Source of the DNA: Davidsoniella eucalypti
Lineage: Eukaryota; Ascomycota; Sordariomycetes; Microascales; Ceratocystidaceae
NCBI GenBank assembly: GCA_004009845.1
Contig: RMBW01000345.1
Location: forward strand, 1 to 11,680
Length of the DNA stretch: 11,680 nt
Reading direction: 5' to 3'
Part shown: positions 1-8,231 of the stretch, piece after piece
How positions within the stretch are numbered: the first letter of the stretch is position 1
How the letters are laid out: every line of letters begins with the position of its first letter
Made by a program: the position numbers and the translations under genes
The notes under the pieces: generated by a model
The model's database searches: none
Told to the model about the DNA's origin: nothing
What the model saw: only the letters and a program-made list of their open reading frames with translations

Positions 1-900
1 TCGCTAGGTCCCTGCTTTATTCATCAGTAGCGGTTGGCCGTTCTGGCGCGGTCTGGGTCGTCATAGCGTGAGTCTAGTACGCGATAAATAGCTGGAAGCC
101 GGTAGGGGACGCTAAGTGCTGAAGGTACTTGGGGCGGACTTGGTCCCTGATCTCGGGAGAGAGTGAGTTCATGGTGTAAGCTAGTTGGTCCCTAGGCGAG
201 TGAACCTCTGGAAGTCGACGAGGAATTTCTCGTTGAGCTCGTGCTTCCATGTGGTGTAGTTCGAACGATCCGTCGATTTGCGCACAGCGTCTAGACGTCC
301 TTACGGCGAGAGATGGAGTCTTCGCGGTTGGAGAATGGTAATGCCGCCAGCTAGGGCGTTGATGTGGGCGTCGTAGAGGGTTGCGTGTGTTTGAGCGGAG
401 GTAGGAGCGTTACGGGTAGGGGCGCTAGTTTGAGCCTAGACGTTCTAGGGTTTTCAGCGAGAGCCGCTAGTCTTCTTCCTCTCGTATTCATCTTTGACAA
501 CCGGTGGCTGGACAGGTTTCTTTGGTGTGAGGAAGGAGGTGATGTCTGTGGCAATGTCGTTGAGGAGCTCATAGAGCTTGTCCAGTTGCCGAGTTCAGGG
601 GCGTTCTCCTTGAGTAGATTTTGGAGGCGATCAACTGAATTTCCGCGATGTTTAGGTTCTCGTGGAATTGGAAGCCCAGCGGCCTTTCTTGAAAGGTGAT
701 CCAGTCCACCGGTCCCTGGAGGCTGCTTGGAGTTTGCTTTGGTAAAACCTTGTGTGAGATAGTCGATGTACGTGTTGCCTCGGTGTGAGTAGACCTGGCG
801 CGTGGGCGTCGCAGATCGAGGTGCGCAGGCGAGCGGCCTAGGCTGGGCCTATCTCTGGCTGGTGGAGGAAGGAGTCCATGTTGTCATCGATGGTGTCCAG
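1..900 (-). pseudogene. Decayed gag of element B (3' end outside the window)
   Basis: No long frame is open, but the minus strand gives consecutive gag-like pieces in shifting frames. Around 890 to 840 it reads TIDDNMDSFLHQPEIGPA. Around 770 to 725 it reads GNTYIDYLTQGFTKANS. Around 585 to 485 it reads DKLYELLNDIATDITSF followed by a proline/lysine-rich stretch. Around 270 to 190 it reads SNYTTWKHELNEKFLVDFQ. Close to base 20-60 it reads YDDPDRARTANRY. The last resembles the conserved D-D-P-(x)-TA motif of Ty3/gypsy capsid domains, and element A's gag has a matching FDDPDAKATA. Stops (for example near 302, 183 and 90) and several frame changes make it non-functional. Limits are approximate, and the N-terminus is not resolved. 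Plus-strand frames over this stretch look like shadows. Confidence 0.5.
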
Positions 901-1393
901 CCAACCCTAGTATGTGGGGGTTGTCAGGGCGCGGACTGTGAGGATCTGTGCGCTTCGGTGGACCGGATCCTAGTGGGCATGGGTGCAATGTGCCAATGAT
1001 GCCAGATGCGAAGGTCATGCAGTGAAGGTGGCTGTGGAAGTGCGAAGCGTGGGACAAGATAAGGGGACCAGCAGGGAAGGGGCCAAGTAGTTTTGGCTAG
1101 CGGGGACGCTCGGAGCGCTTGAAGAGGGAGAGGTAGCACCCAGCCGGAGCGAGTCCACAGGCGTTTCTGCGAGTGAAAGGGGGGTGGGGACGTGCTTGGC
1201 TTTGAAGGCCTGGATGAGGCGTAGCGTAGAGTCCGCTAGGAAGATAAAGATGATAGGGCCTAAAAAGAGGAAGGCTAGTGAATCGTGAGGCCGTAAAAGA
1301 GGCCGAGGGCAATCTCCCAGACATGGAGACGGATAGTGTGCATCATGGTGCAGAAAATGGATAAGTGCGGAGGAAACGTCGCGTTAATTTATG

Positions 1394-1475
1394 GATAAAG
1401 TGTCAAGTGAGGTGAGGACGCTGCACTGAAAATATGATAAAAGGTTGAGTGAGGTATGGACGCTGCACTAGATAG
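1394..1475 (-). repeat. Two imperfect 42-bp tandem repeats in the element B leader
   Basis: Two copies (1394..1435 and 1436..~1475) share GATAAA, a GTGAGGT or GAGTGAGGT core, then GGACGCTGCACT. They lie just downstream of the PBS on the minus strand, in the untranslated leader. Function unknown; leader RNA folding or packaging is a possibility only. Confidence 0.5.
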
Positions 1476-1499
1476 TAAAGTAATAAGTAAAAGCTGTAG

Positions 1500-1510
1500 A
1501 TCGGTATCAA
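1500..1510 (-). other. Self-priming primer-binding site of element B
   Basis: TTGATACCGAT on the minus strand begins after a 2-nt spacer following the LTR end. It is the exact reverse complement of 11 nt inside LTR B (1575 to 1565, ATCGGTATCAA). In Tf1 of fission yeast the first 11 nt of the mRNA pair with the PBS to prime minus-strand DNA. The same length and placement here suggest the same mechanism. I see no competing stretch here that resembles a tRNA 3' end complement, but did not search systematically. Confidence 0.7.
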
Positions 1511-1512
1511 AA

Positions 1513-1689
1513 TGACACGAACTAGGTGAGGCAGTGGCAAGCAATCTAGTAGAAAGGACTTCGATTGATACCGATGAAGGAGAAAGGCTAATATCTGTTG
1601 GAATACGGCGGGAATAGGTCCCTATTTATAGCCGTTTATCTGACTAGGTAAATACCTAGACAAATACCAACTGGGCTTAGCCCGTGACA
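1513..1689 (-). repeat. 5' LTR of element B (177 bp)
   Basis: On the minus strand this runs TGTCACGGGC...CGTGTCA, with TG/CA ends. It shares ordered blocks with the 179-bp LTR at 10177..10355: the start (GGGYCTAAG-like, then a CCC and TTGGT block), AAACGGYTATAAATAGGGAC (here 1637 to 1618), and CCCGCCGT followed by ATTCCAACAGATA (around 1612 to 1588). The putative transcript start lies at 1575. Only one LTR of this element is in the window, so its 3' partner cannot be compared. Confidence 0.72.
1623..1630 (-). promoter_or_regulatory. TATA box of LTR B
   Basis: TATAAATA on the minus strand within U3. It lies 55 nt upstream of the A at 1575 that begins the self-priming complement, the same spacing as in LTR C. 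The reading frame running out of A's chromodomain ends at a TAG inside this TATA box, so the last codons of that frame are LTR sequence and not element A sequence. Confidence 0.6.
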
Positions 1690-2041
1690 CAAACGGAGTC
1701 CAGGTTGGTGTAGAGTAACCAGTCCATTTAACAAGGTATTCCCATCTGATATTTACCCGGCCTCGGGAACGAACATCGAGAATCTCGTCAATAAAGAATT
1801 CCTCTTCGCCATCAACAATAACTGGGGGCGGAGCGGGATTGATCTGGCCAGGATACGGATCGGACGCGGCTGGTTCAAGTAAGGAAACATGGAAAACAGG
1901 GTGCACCTTCATAGTGTCAGGCAAGTCGAGTTTATATGCATGTGTCGAGACCTTTTGAAGGACCTGGAACGGGCCAAGTTTCTTGAAGTCCAGCTTATTC
2001 GATGGGCGAGTGGTCGAGATTTCTTCGCAAGAGCCATACAC
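1690..2041 (-). pseudogene. pol: pol of element A, GPF module and truncated chromodomain
   Basis: This is the C-terminal end of the integrase. KLDFKKLGPFQVLQKV (about residues 16-31 of this frame) and VHPVFHVSLLEP form the GPF/Y module. The chromodomain follows, with EEFFIDEILDVRSRGRVNIR, then EYLVKWTGYSTPTWTP. Chromodomains of this type bind methylated histone H3 and steer integration into silent chromatin. The aromatic residues of the fold (F83, W107 and W114 of this frame) are present. The domain ends abruptly after WTP, before its C-terminal helix, because element B's LTR begins at 1691/1689. The frame runs on 23 codons into the LTR and stops at its TATA box. Confidence 0.82.
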
Positions 2042-3024
2042 GGTCTCCCGACTTCAGGACAGGCGGGGAAATCCGACGGGTATCTGCCTGTTCGCTCATA
2101 ATGTCTTGAGCCCAAAGCATCTCTTGCTTCAGGAACTGGCAGAGTCTATCAAGCTGACTGGCTATATCTTGTAGGACAGGGCTGGGTGCAGATTTGGGTT
2201 TAAACTTATCTGGTATCGAGGGTGGTAGCCAAAGTTTGCGAAGAAAGGCGAGGTCCTGGTGGCTGACGAGACAGTGTTGTTGTACGAGAATTCAGCCAGG
2301 GATAACAAGTCGGTCCAGTTATCTTGTTGGTAGTTACAGTATCCGCGGAGGTATTGTTCGAGGATGGCATTGATTCGTTCAGTTTGACCATCTGTCTGCG
2401 GGTGAAATGCCGTGCTCAGGTTCTGCTTGATGTGTAGGACAGTGGCAAGTGAGCGGATAAACTGGGACGTAAACAGGGAGCCTCTGTCCGAGGTAATGTC
2501 ACTCGGCAGGCCATGTAAACGGAAAATCGAATCTCGGAATAGGCGGGCAACCCATGTGCATCAAGTGTTGAATTGCAAGAAACAAAGTGAGCCATCTTGG
2601 TAAGACGGTCAACAACCACAAAGATGGAATCCCGGCCTTCAGAAAGAGGCAGGCCGGTGATGAAGTCCATAGAGATCGAGTCCCAACGTCGCTGGGGAAC
2701 TTTCAAGGGTTTCAGGAATCCGTATGGGGCATGTCGGACAGGTTTGATTCTCTGGCAGGTTTCGCAATTCTTAGTAAACTGGGCAATATCCTTTCGCATC
2801 TTGGGCCACCAGTAGTCACGGGTCAAGAGCTCAAACATTGCTTCCCGACCAGGATGACCGGCAGCAGGATGTTCGTGTGAGGACCTCAGGATAGCAAGGC
2901 GGAGTTTAGACTGGTCGGGGACGTAAATCAAGTTTCGAACAAGTAAAAGTCCTTCTGGAGACTGGGAACAAACAGCAAGATCGATTTCGGGATGTCGGGA
3001 AGCTTTGGTGTTAAGTGCTTTCAA
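1995..3024 (-). pseudogene. pol: pol of element A, integrase (zinc and catalytic domains)
   Basis: Integrase inserts the cDNA into the host chromosome. The N-terminal HHCC zinc-binding motif is seen as HPAAGHPG...NCETC (His52, His57, Cys87, Cys90 of the 3024 frame). The first catalytic Asp is in SMDFITGLP (codon at 2667). Near 2555 the register changes. The second Asp is in PSDITSDRGS (codon 2488 to 2486) and the Glu in FHPQTDGQTERIN (codon 2380 to 2378), giving exactly 35 residues between them, so D,D35E is intact. The frame then continues to about 2170 (SYKI then stop), shifts, reads QDIASQLDRLCQFLKQ to WLLRRNLDHSPIE near 1995, and shifts again. Confidence 0.88.
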
Positions 3025-3050
3025 GATAGACTTGGCAAGTCGGTCTTCTT

Positions 3051-3557
3051 TCAGCGCGTTTCGGATTCGAGTACCAACGGAGACTTCAAGGAGTGTATAC
3101 GTATCTTAGCAGGGTCAATTAATGGAAGTGATTTGTCTAGGTCGCCATCTGGGGTTTCAACATCTTGAGTTCTTCTAGTAAGTGCATCGGCTCGTGAGTT
3201 GGCTGTTCCAGGTCTGTAGGTGATCGTGAAAGGTAACTCTGCTAGTTCTAATGCCCAGCGGGCCTGGCGTCGGTTCATGACAGTTTTTGTAGTAAAAGCT
3301 GTGAGGTTCTTATGGTCCGTCAGGATGGTAACAGGTTTCTCCAGTCCGATAAGCATAGTGTAGTACTGGCGAAGACAGTCAATAATGGCTAGTAGTTCTT
3401 TTTCACCCACACTATAGTTGCATTCGGCAGGGGCCATCTTTCGAGAATGATAGGCGATCGGGTGCAGTTTTCGGGAGCCATCAGGAGCTGGGTGATACTG
3501 GGACAAGACACCAGATACGACTCTGTCAGAGGCATCTGTTTCAAGAACAGTTTCCAA
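3051..3557 (-). pseudogene. pol: pol of element A, RNase H
   Basis: RNase H removes the RNA strand of the RNA/DNA hybrid and, in self-priming elements, is thought to free the primer by cutting the mRNA near its 5' end. Conserved acidic residues are visible: ETDASDRVVSGVLSQ (first Asp), VGEKELLAIIDCLR (Glu) and TILTDHKNLTAF (Asp), then RRQARWALELAELPFTITY and GTANSRADALTRR typical of gypsy. Register is lost near 3075, just before the integrase segment. The domain itself is complete in one frame. Confidence 0.9.
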
Positions 3558-3603
3558 GGTAGGGTCAAAGTGTTTCAGATGGGGGCAGACGTAAACTGGG
3601 CTT

Positions 3604-4951
3604 TCAAGAACTCAAAGGCTTTCTGGCAGGCAGGCGTCCAGGAGAAGACATGGTCCTTCCGGGTGAGATCAAACAGGGGAAACAAATGCGGGAGTAGTCC
3701 TTGATGAAGCGTCGATAATAGTTTGCAAATCCAAGAAAGCTCTGCGTAGCTTTAACAGTTGTGGGGGGCTTCCACTCTTCAACTGCCGTAATCTTGTCAA
3801 GGTCCATGGACAGGGAATCGTGAGATAGAACAAAGCCAACAAAATTTTGTCTGAGTGACATCGAATTCGCACTTCTCACCTTTGACAAAGAGGTCAGCTT
3901 CAGCCAGCTTTGTCAAGACCTTGCGGACATGTTCTGAGTGCTCATCTGGATTCTCAGAGAAAATAAGAATGTCATCAAGGTAGACAACACAAAACAGGTC
4001 CACGTATTCGTGTAGAACTTCGTTAACGAATTGCTGACAGGTTGCCGGAGCATTAGATAATCCAAAAGGCATGACTAGATATTCGAACAGGCCATAGCGA
4101 GTTCGGAATGCGGTTTTCCATTCATCGCCTTTTTTGATTCGGATCAAGTTGTATGCCGCTCGAAGATCTAAACGGGTGAAGATCCTGCCTCTAGATGCGG
4201 AGTGGAGGCTTTCGTTTATTCTGGGCAGTGGGTACCGGTTTTTCTTGGTGATGTCATTAACTTTTCGGTAATCAACACAAAAGCGCAGACTGCCAGGCTT
4301 GCGGACAAACAGGACGGGAGAGGTCATGGAAGAGCTGGATGGGCGAATAAAACCCTTCTGCAGGTTGTCATCGAGGTATTTCTTCAGGGCTTGGAGTTCA
4401 AGGACAGACATATCATAGAGCGGCCCAACTGGGAGTTTGGAATCAGGGATCAACGGAATTTCGTGGTCTATAGGTCGATGAGGCGGGAGCTGGTTCGCAC
4501 CGGATCTAGAAAACAGGGGGAGCAAGTCGTGGTATTTCTCAGGGATTGTTTTTCGCAGAGTTTGTTCTTCTTCTTCGGGACTAGGGTCTATCTGGTTCAG
4601 GTAATCAAGGACTTGTTGTGGTGTAACAGAAAAGATCTGGAGTTTTTCTCGCTTGGCAAGTCGGCGGAGTTTCTTGGAGGACATAGTTATGCAGGAAATC
4701 TGGGCAGGAACTGGTTTCGTGGCAGGTGCGGTGTTTGGACTGGTACTGGCTTCTGGCAGGAGTGATAACAGGTCTGGAGGTGTATTCAGGTGCGGGTGTC
4801 TGGGCAGGAGTGGTAACAGGTCTGGAGGTGTATTCAGGTGCAGGTGTCTGGACAGGTACTGGGTGTGTGGTCTTGACAGGAGTGGAAACAGGACTGGTGG
4901 GTTCGGGTTTTGCAGGTTTGTTGTTAGGTTTCGAGCAGCAGGTTCGTTCAA
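3604..4951 (-). pseudogene. pol: pol of element A, reverse transcriptase
   Basis: RT copies the element RNA to DNA. In the main frame (4951 to 3797), from about residue 90, I see the connecting region SSKKLRRLAKREKLQIFSV, then the fingers/palm signatures: FCVDYRKVNDITKKNRYPLP, TRLDLRAAYNLIRI (first catalytic Asp, residue 262), LVMPFGLSNAPATCQQF, and VVYLDDILIFS (YLDD at 3982 to 3971). All three catalytic aspartates are present. The frame is lost near 3840. The thumb/connection continues in another frame (3888 to about 3690) with SFLGFANYYRRFIKDYSRI, then shifts again near 3690 and 3583 before the RNase H. The first 80 or so residues of the 4951 frame are out of register with the linker. Length and order match gypsy RTs. 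Confidence 0.9.
4755..4850 (-). repeat. Two 48-bp tandem repeats coding a Pro/Thr linker in pol
   Basis: GGTCTGGAGGTGTATTCAGG occurs at 4771 and again at 4819, a period of 48 bp or 16 codons, with near-identical flanks and weaker copies on either side. The repeats encode a proline-rich spacer between protease and RT. A register change sits at their edge, consistent with slippage in a repeat. Confidence 0.7.
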
Positions 4952-5382
4952 AGTTTATGCTTTCAGAGATCCAATCAATGCAAGGATTGTGCGTATTGAG
5001 CCAGGAACGTCCAAGAATGAGGTCATATTCTGCGATCTTGGTTACATTGAAAACAGTGGTTTCGCTCAGGGTTTGAAATTGGAGGTCCAAGGCTATTTCA
5101 TGAGTCACATCGCCGGCTTCGGAGTCACGACCATCAACAACTGTAAGTTTAGCTGGATGTGGTTTTTTGGTTGGCTTGAGCAGGTTTTTTCTCAGGAAAT
5201 TCGAGTTGACAAAACAGGATGTGGCTCCGGAGTCAATCATAGCATAGGCAAAAATATTTTTATTGACTAGGACTTTAACAAGGAAGAGGGCATGATGCCC
5301 ATAGTCTTTGGCACAGGAATAGGAAAACATAAACTCGGAGACAGGAACTTCGCTAGTCTGTTGCTGCCCAGGAGAGGGACAG

Positions 5383-5402
5383 ACTAGCGAAACTAGTTTT
5401 TG
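5383..5402 (-). promoter_or_regulatory. Candidate -1 frameshift site at the gag/pol junction
   Basis: In the gag frame the last codons are AAA AAC TAG within CAAAAAC, and a small inverted repeat ACTAG/CTAGT with a 5-nt loop covers 5397 to 5383. Re-reading one base back gives the pol register (CAA AAA CTA). It is not a perfect X XXY YYZ heptamer and the stem is short and overlaps the site, so this is weak. Confidence 0.25.
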
Positions 5403-6586
5403 CTTCTGGCCGGTCGGTAGAGGTTGACCAGAGAGCGTAGCAACAGGATCAAGGGGTCTGCAGTGGGTTCCCACTGGGCAAGGTTCGAATTGTTGATTCG
5501 TCCCTTAGATTTCTCAGGACAATGGGCAATCCAATGGCCAGAGTTTCCACAGTAGAAGCAGAGGCGGTTGGCGCGGCGATCACCTTGGTTCCGGGCACGG
5601 GTAGCGTCAATTTGCATGGCGTCGGGTGGTGTCGAGCTGGGGTTGGATAGTTGAACGTAGGCATACTCGGAGGGGGAACAGGAGCATAGTTGTTGATTGG
5701 GGGAGAAATCTGGGTTTGAGGGCGTGGAACGGAACGAGTGGCTTGCGGGTGTTGTTTCGGCGTCGGTCAATGGTGCGGGCATGGTGAGCATTGTCGAGGG
5801 TGATACAGAAGTTGGCAAACGCCTCCAGGGTATCACGGGGAGCAGTATGTCCGTTCATGGCCAGGGCATCCTTGATCTCAGGTTTCAATCCTTTCTCGAA
5901 AAGCGGGATTGTGTATTTTGGGCTGGACCAATCAAGCCGGCAGATCAGCGAGTAAAAACGGGAATAGTAGGCAGCGCAGCTGCCAGTCTGGTTGATGGAG
6001 AGTATCTCCCGGTGGGCGGTGGCTTTAGCATCTGGGTCATCGAAGGCAGAGCTTAGTGCAGTCAAGAATTCGCCATAGTGGGCGTATCGAACTTTCCCAG
6101 TGTCTTGTTTGATCTGGGGTTGTATCCAGGCATATGCGTTACCACGCAGGAAAGAGATGGCAAAGATCATCTTGGCTTGCTCATCGCGGAAAGCGCAGGG
6201 TCAGCGGCAAAGCGGAGTGCACACTGGGAAACGAAGGTCTGGTATTTGGCCATATCACCAAAGTAAAATTCCGGGTCAGCCACTTTGGCTTTCTTGGAGG
6301 TAGGGACAAGAGCATCCGCAAGTCCACGGTTGAATAGGTGCCATAGGACAACGATTTCGTATTTATCAGCACCGTCTCGGATAGGAGGACCCGCGATGTT
6401 CTGGTGAGCGGAGCGTTTCCCATTAGTGTATGCTGCCAGCAGGATAGGAATTATGGATTTGTCTGGGATATCCATAAGGTTCGTGGCGGTTATCTCAATT
6501 CGGTCGAGGTTACCCAGGTGTTTGGCAAAATTTTCCCAGAAGGTAGATGTGGGAGCGGAATGAGGCATGGGGATAGTGTCGGCCAT
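5393..6586 (-). pseudogene. gag: gag polyprotein of element A, frameshifted
   Basis: Gag forms the virus-like particle and packages the element RNA. The chosen start is ATG at 6586, 42 nt after the LTR end. The first frame runs 6586 to 6167. It then loses frame near 6195, since the capsid sequence resumes as FRDEQAKMIFAISFLRG in the frame open to 5607. That second frame holds AYAWIQPQIKQ and FDDPDAKATAHREIL, the conserved gypsy capsid signature. Near 5740-5680 the frame changes again, through a Pro/Ser-rich stretch, into the frame ending at 5393. This last part carries a nucleocapsid zinc knuckle CFYCGNSGHWIAHC (CX2CX4HX4C, 5560 to 5519), which binds RNA. The end overlaps pol by about 80 nt with pol in the -1 frame. 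Identity is sure; exact indel positions are not. Confidence 0.85.
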
Positions 6587-6616
6587 CTTGACAAGTCGTG
6601 CAAGGTCCTCTAAAAG

Positions 6617-6626
6617 AAGCTTACAA
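6617..6626 (-). other. Self-priming primer-binding site of element A
   Basis: TTGTAAGCTT on the minus strand starts 2 nt after the LTR end and is the exact reverse complement of AAGCTTACAA at 6905 to 6896. Pairing stops at 10 nt. Part of the match is the palindrome AAGCTT, so chance is more likely here than for B or C. The identical spacing in all three elements and the leading TTG shared by all three sites make it credible. Confidence 0.55.
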
Positions 6627-6765
6627 AGTGTAAAGAACGGGCAGGCAGGAATTCAAAGGGAAACCAGTGATCACTGGGAGAGTAGTCACTCGAAGGTGGG
6701 TTTGGAGTTTTCAGGATAATAGAGTTACACAGAATAATAAATTAAGTAAATCGGGACTAAACCAG

Positions 6766-6866
6766 GACAGGAGCCGGAGCGAAGATAGGAACAAGAGCGG
6801 GGACAAGAAGGTAAGAACAGGAGCAGGAGCAAAGATAAGAACAGGAACAGGAACAAGAAGAGGAGG
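6766..6866 (-). repeat. Purine/pyrimidine-biased imperfect tandem repeat in LTR A
   Basis: The plus strand is built of ACAGGAGC/AGGAACAAGA-like words with two imperfect copies of about 46-50 bp (6766..6811 and 6817..6866). On the sense strand of element A this is a C/T-rich stretch between the presumed cap site and the LTR end. It gives low-complexity frames on both strands that I do not consider genes. Confidence 0.5.
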
Positions 6867-6949
6867 TTGCACCAGTAGGTCAGGTACACAGGGAGTTGTA
6901 AGCTTGGAGGGGGAAGGCAAAAGGAGAACAGAAAAAAGATACAAGCAAG

Positions 6950-6956
6950 CTATATA
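6950..6956 (-). promoter_or_regulatory. TATA box of LTR A
   Basis: TATATAG on the minus strand, 51 nt upstream of the A at 6905 that starts the self-priming complement. The spacing is close to the 55 nt seen in LTRs B and C. Confidence 0.4.
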
Positions 6957-7045
6957 TGTTAACCCGAGAGAGAAAGAAACAGGAGAGTCTGGTCTACGGA
7001 CAGAAGTTCGAGGCAATGCCGTGTTGGCTGTGTATGCACTCTAAA

Positions 7046-7260
7046 CCTCAATGCATGAATCGTTGTCACCAACATCGGAAAGGTGAGACTGTACATCAAG
7101 TCTAAGTTTCATGCGGAGGTTCTGCGACTGTTATTTCGTAACCATCCAGTCGAAGCCTCAATGCATGAATCGTTGTCACCAAAATTGGAAAGGTGAGACT
7201 GTACATCAAGTCTAAGCTTCATGCGGAGGGTCTGCGAGTGTTATTTCATAACATCAGTCA
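7046..7260. repeat. 110-bp tandem duplication
   Basis: CCTCAATGCATGAATCGTTG begins at 7046 and again at 7156. The two copies (7046..7155 and 7156..~7260) match along almost their whole length with scattered substitutions, including an internal short inverted repeat AGACT...AGTCT. I do not recognise it. It lies just outside, or possibly within, the outer part of LTR A. Confidence 0.8.
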
Positions 7261-7714
7261 AGTTAGTTTTACCTGTTCCCCGCAGTATGGATTACTCGGC
7301 ATTCGAGAAACAAAATCAAAGCTAACATTTGACAGAGTGCGCATTCTTGAAGTCATAAATTAGCTATCTAAGGTGGTTGCTAGGTATCATTTTAAGTCTT
7401 ATTTTTTAAACAATTAAATTTATATTCGTGGGCATTGCTGTAAATGGGCCATTAGAAAGTGGACCAGTTTTAGTGCTAAGCCATTACAACTACACGAACA
7501 TAGTACCAAACGCTACTGTATGAATTTATAGTGACTAAGATTGTTGTGTATAATAGGTACTAGGTTCACTTTTATATAATCAAATGATTAACAAATTTAT
7601 GCTTTTCAAAGTAGAAAACAAGCATTTCTCAACTTGCATGACACCTAATTAGTAACTAAATAACAATTAATAAATTTAAAAAAAAATAAACCAACTAACT
7701 AACATACATAACTA
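7261..7714. other. AT-rich spacer without recognisable genes
   Basis: This interval between the 110-bp duplication and the pogo element is AT-rich, with an A-run near 7678-7686 and no convincing frame, RNA gene or terminal repeat that I can see. It may be the native insertion-site DNA. Confidence 0.6.
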
Positions 7715-7716
7715 TA

Positions 7717-7748
7717 ACGTACTTCACCACTTCGCGGGCCACTTTTCC
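7717..7748 (+). repeat. Left terminal inverted repeat of the pogo element
   Basis: Starts ACGTACTTCACCACTTCGCG and is a perfect reverse complement of 8769..8800. Preceded by TA at 7715..7716. Confidence 0.95.
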
Positions 7749-7806
7749 AGACTACCTAACTTGCAACCCTCATAACTCCACGAAAAAGTGGTCAAATCAA
7801 TTACTT

Positions 7807-8231
7807 CTACTCGGAATCCGATGAACTACTTGCATCTATCGCCTCTGGGCAGGTCATTGCATTGTGGCCGGCCTTACGACAGATGCCACAGTGCCGCGTG
7901 CTCGTTTTGCGCCGTATTGACGACCCCTCCCCCGCACCTTTGTCTCGTCCTTCCTGCTCAACAACGCCCTTCTCCACCAAAAGCTGGCTGGCTTCCTCAC
8001 CGGTAAGAGGTCCCGAATCCTGTAATCGGGTTCTTTTGGCCCGACGGCGTTTCGAGAGGGCTTCGTTAGCCTCTCGAAGTGCCTTGACCTCACTGGACAA
8101 AAGTGTAAGCTGGTGGTTAACAGCTACCGTAGCCTTGGCCAATTGGTCAACAGGCTAAATTCGGTGTTGGAGAGCTTCCTTGATGCTTGGTCACTCGATC
8201 CTTGATGAGAGTCGACTGTGAAATGGCCTCC
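7807..8231 (-). pseudogene. Transposase C-terminal tail with coiled coil and zinc knuckle
   Basis: From the deletion junction the frame reads ISQSTLIKDRVTKHQGSSPT, a conserved post-catalytic segment of Fot1-like transposases. A one-base change near 8152 then leads into the frame ending at 7807. This holds a heptad-like stretch (VNHQLTLLSSEVKALREANE), a basic block KRRRAKRTR that may act as a nuclear localisation signal, and a CX2CX4HX4C zinc knuckle CGICRKAGHNAMTC (residues 85-98), then an acidic serine tail ending SSSDSE. Zinc knuckles at this position are known in fungal pogo transposases. Without the catalytic core it cannot transpose. Confidence 0.82.

Larger units (their letters stand above)
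1..1689 (-). mobile_element. Element B: Ty3/gypsy-type LTR retrotransposon, 5' part only, nested in element A
   Basis: Read on the minus strand this stretch is a 5' LTR (1689 to 1513), a 2-nt spacer, a primer-binding site, a leader with short tandem repeats, and then a decayed gag reading frame that leaves the window at base 1. Its outer end abuts the chromodomain codons of element A in mid-domain, which marks it as an insertion into A rather than A's own 3' end. No polypurine tract precedes the LTR, which also argues against it being A's 3' LTR. The remaining gag, pol and 3' LTR should lie left of the window. Assignment to Ty3/gypsy rests on the gag motif and on the LTR blocks shared with element C. 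The boundary is certain to about 2 nt (TG at 1691 or 1689). Confidence 0.7.
4605..5474 (-). pseudogene. pol: pol of element A, protease part and proline-rich linker
   Basis: The frame opens within gag's end, in the -1 register. The retropepsin active site AMIDSGATSCFVN lies about 80 residues in (catalytic Asp codon at 5234 to 5232), and the typical downstream motif LILGRSWL follows about 75 residues later. Retropepsins of this kind work as dimers and cleave the Gag-Pol polyprotein. After the protease comes a Pro/Thr-rich linker with 16-residue repeats (TPAPEYTSRPV). Near 4750 the true coding register shifts to the frame of the RT, so the last ~50 codons of this frame are out of register. The GTG at 5474 is only where the open frame begins and not a demonstrated start; expression would be by frameshift from gag. 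Confidence 0.85.
1690..7002 (-). mobile_element. Element A: Ty3/gypsy chromovirus, degenerate, 3' end displaced by element B
   Basis: In minus-strand order: 5' LTR (ending at 6629), a 42-nt leader, gag with a CCHC zinc knuckle, aspartic protease, reverse transcriptase with YLDD, RNase H, integrase with HHCC and D,D35E, a GPF module and a chromodomain. The protease-RT-RNaseH-integrase order is that of Ty3/gypsy, and the terminal chromodomain places it with the chromoviruses common in fungi. It is broken by about ten frame changes and then cut inside the chromodomain by element B. Its own last codons, polypurine tract and 3' LTR are not in the window. The outer boundary of the 5' LTR is uncertain (see that entry). 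Confidence 0.85.
6629..7002 (-). repeat. 5' LTR of element A (inner end firm, outer end approximate)
   Basis: The inner end is well supported: on the minus strand the sequence ...CTTTACA ends at 6629, and after 2 nt a 10-nt PBS follows that is complementary to 6905..6896 within this LTR. A TATATAG box lies at 6956 to 6950. The outer end is a guess at TGTCCGTAGACC (7002), because the second LTR is outside the window. It could lie as far out as about 7260, which would bring the 110-bp duplication into the LTR. The sequence is unrelated by eye to LTRs B and C, so A is a separate family. Confidence 0.5.

Noticed and set aside
364..699. Plus-strand open frame of 111 codons over the element B gag remnant
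   Set aside because: Minus-strand pieces in the same stretch match gag motifs; this frame has no motif and reads as their antisense shadow.
1513..1689. Treating this LTR as the 3' LTR of element A
   Set aside because: It does not resemble A's 5' LTR, no polypurine tract precedes it, it cuts the chromodomain, and a primer-binding site follows its inner end, which marks it as a 5' LTR.
4755..4850. CRISPR-like array
   Set aside because: Only two 48-bp in-frame tandem copies with no spacers; they code a proline-rich linker.
4202..5270. Long plus-strand frames (187 and 205 codons) opposite pol
   Set aside because: They are antisense to protease/RT with clear catalytic motifs and have no recognisable domain.
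6667..7044. 125-codon plus-strand frame rich in R, G and T
   Set aside because: It is a low-complexity translation of the purine-rich repeat in LTR A.
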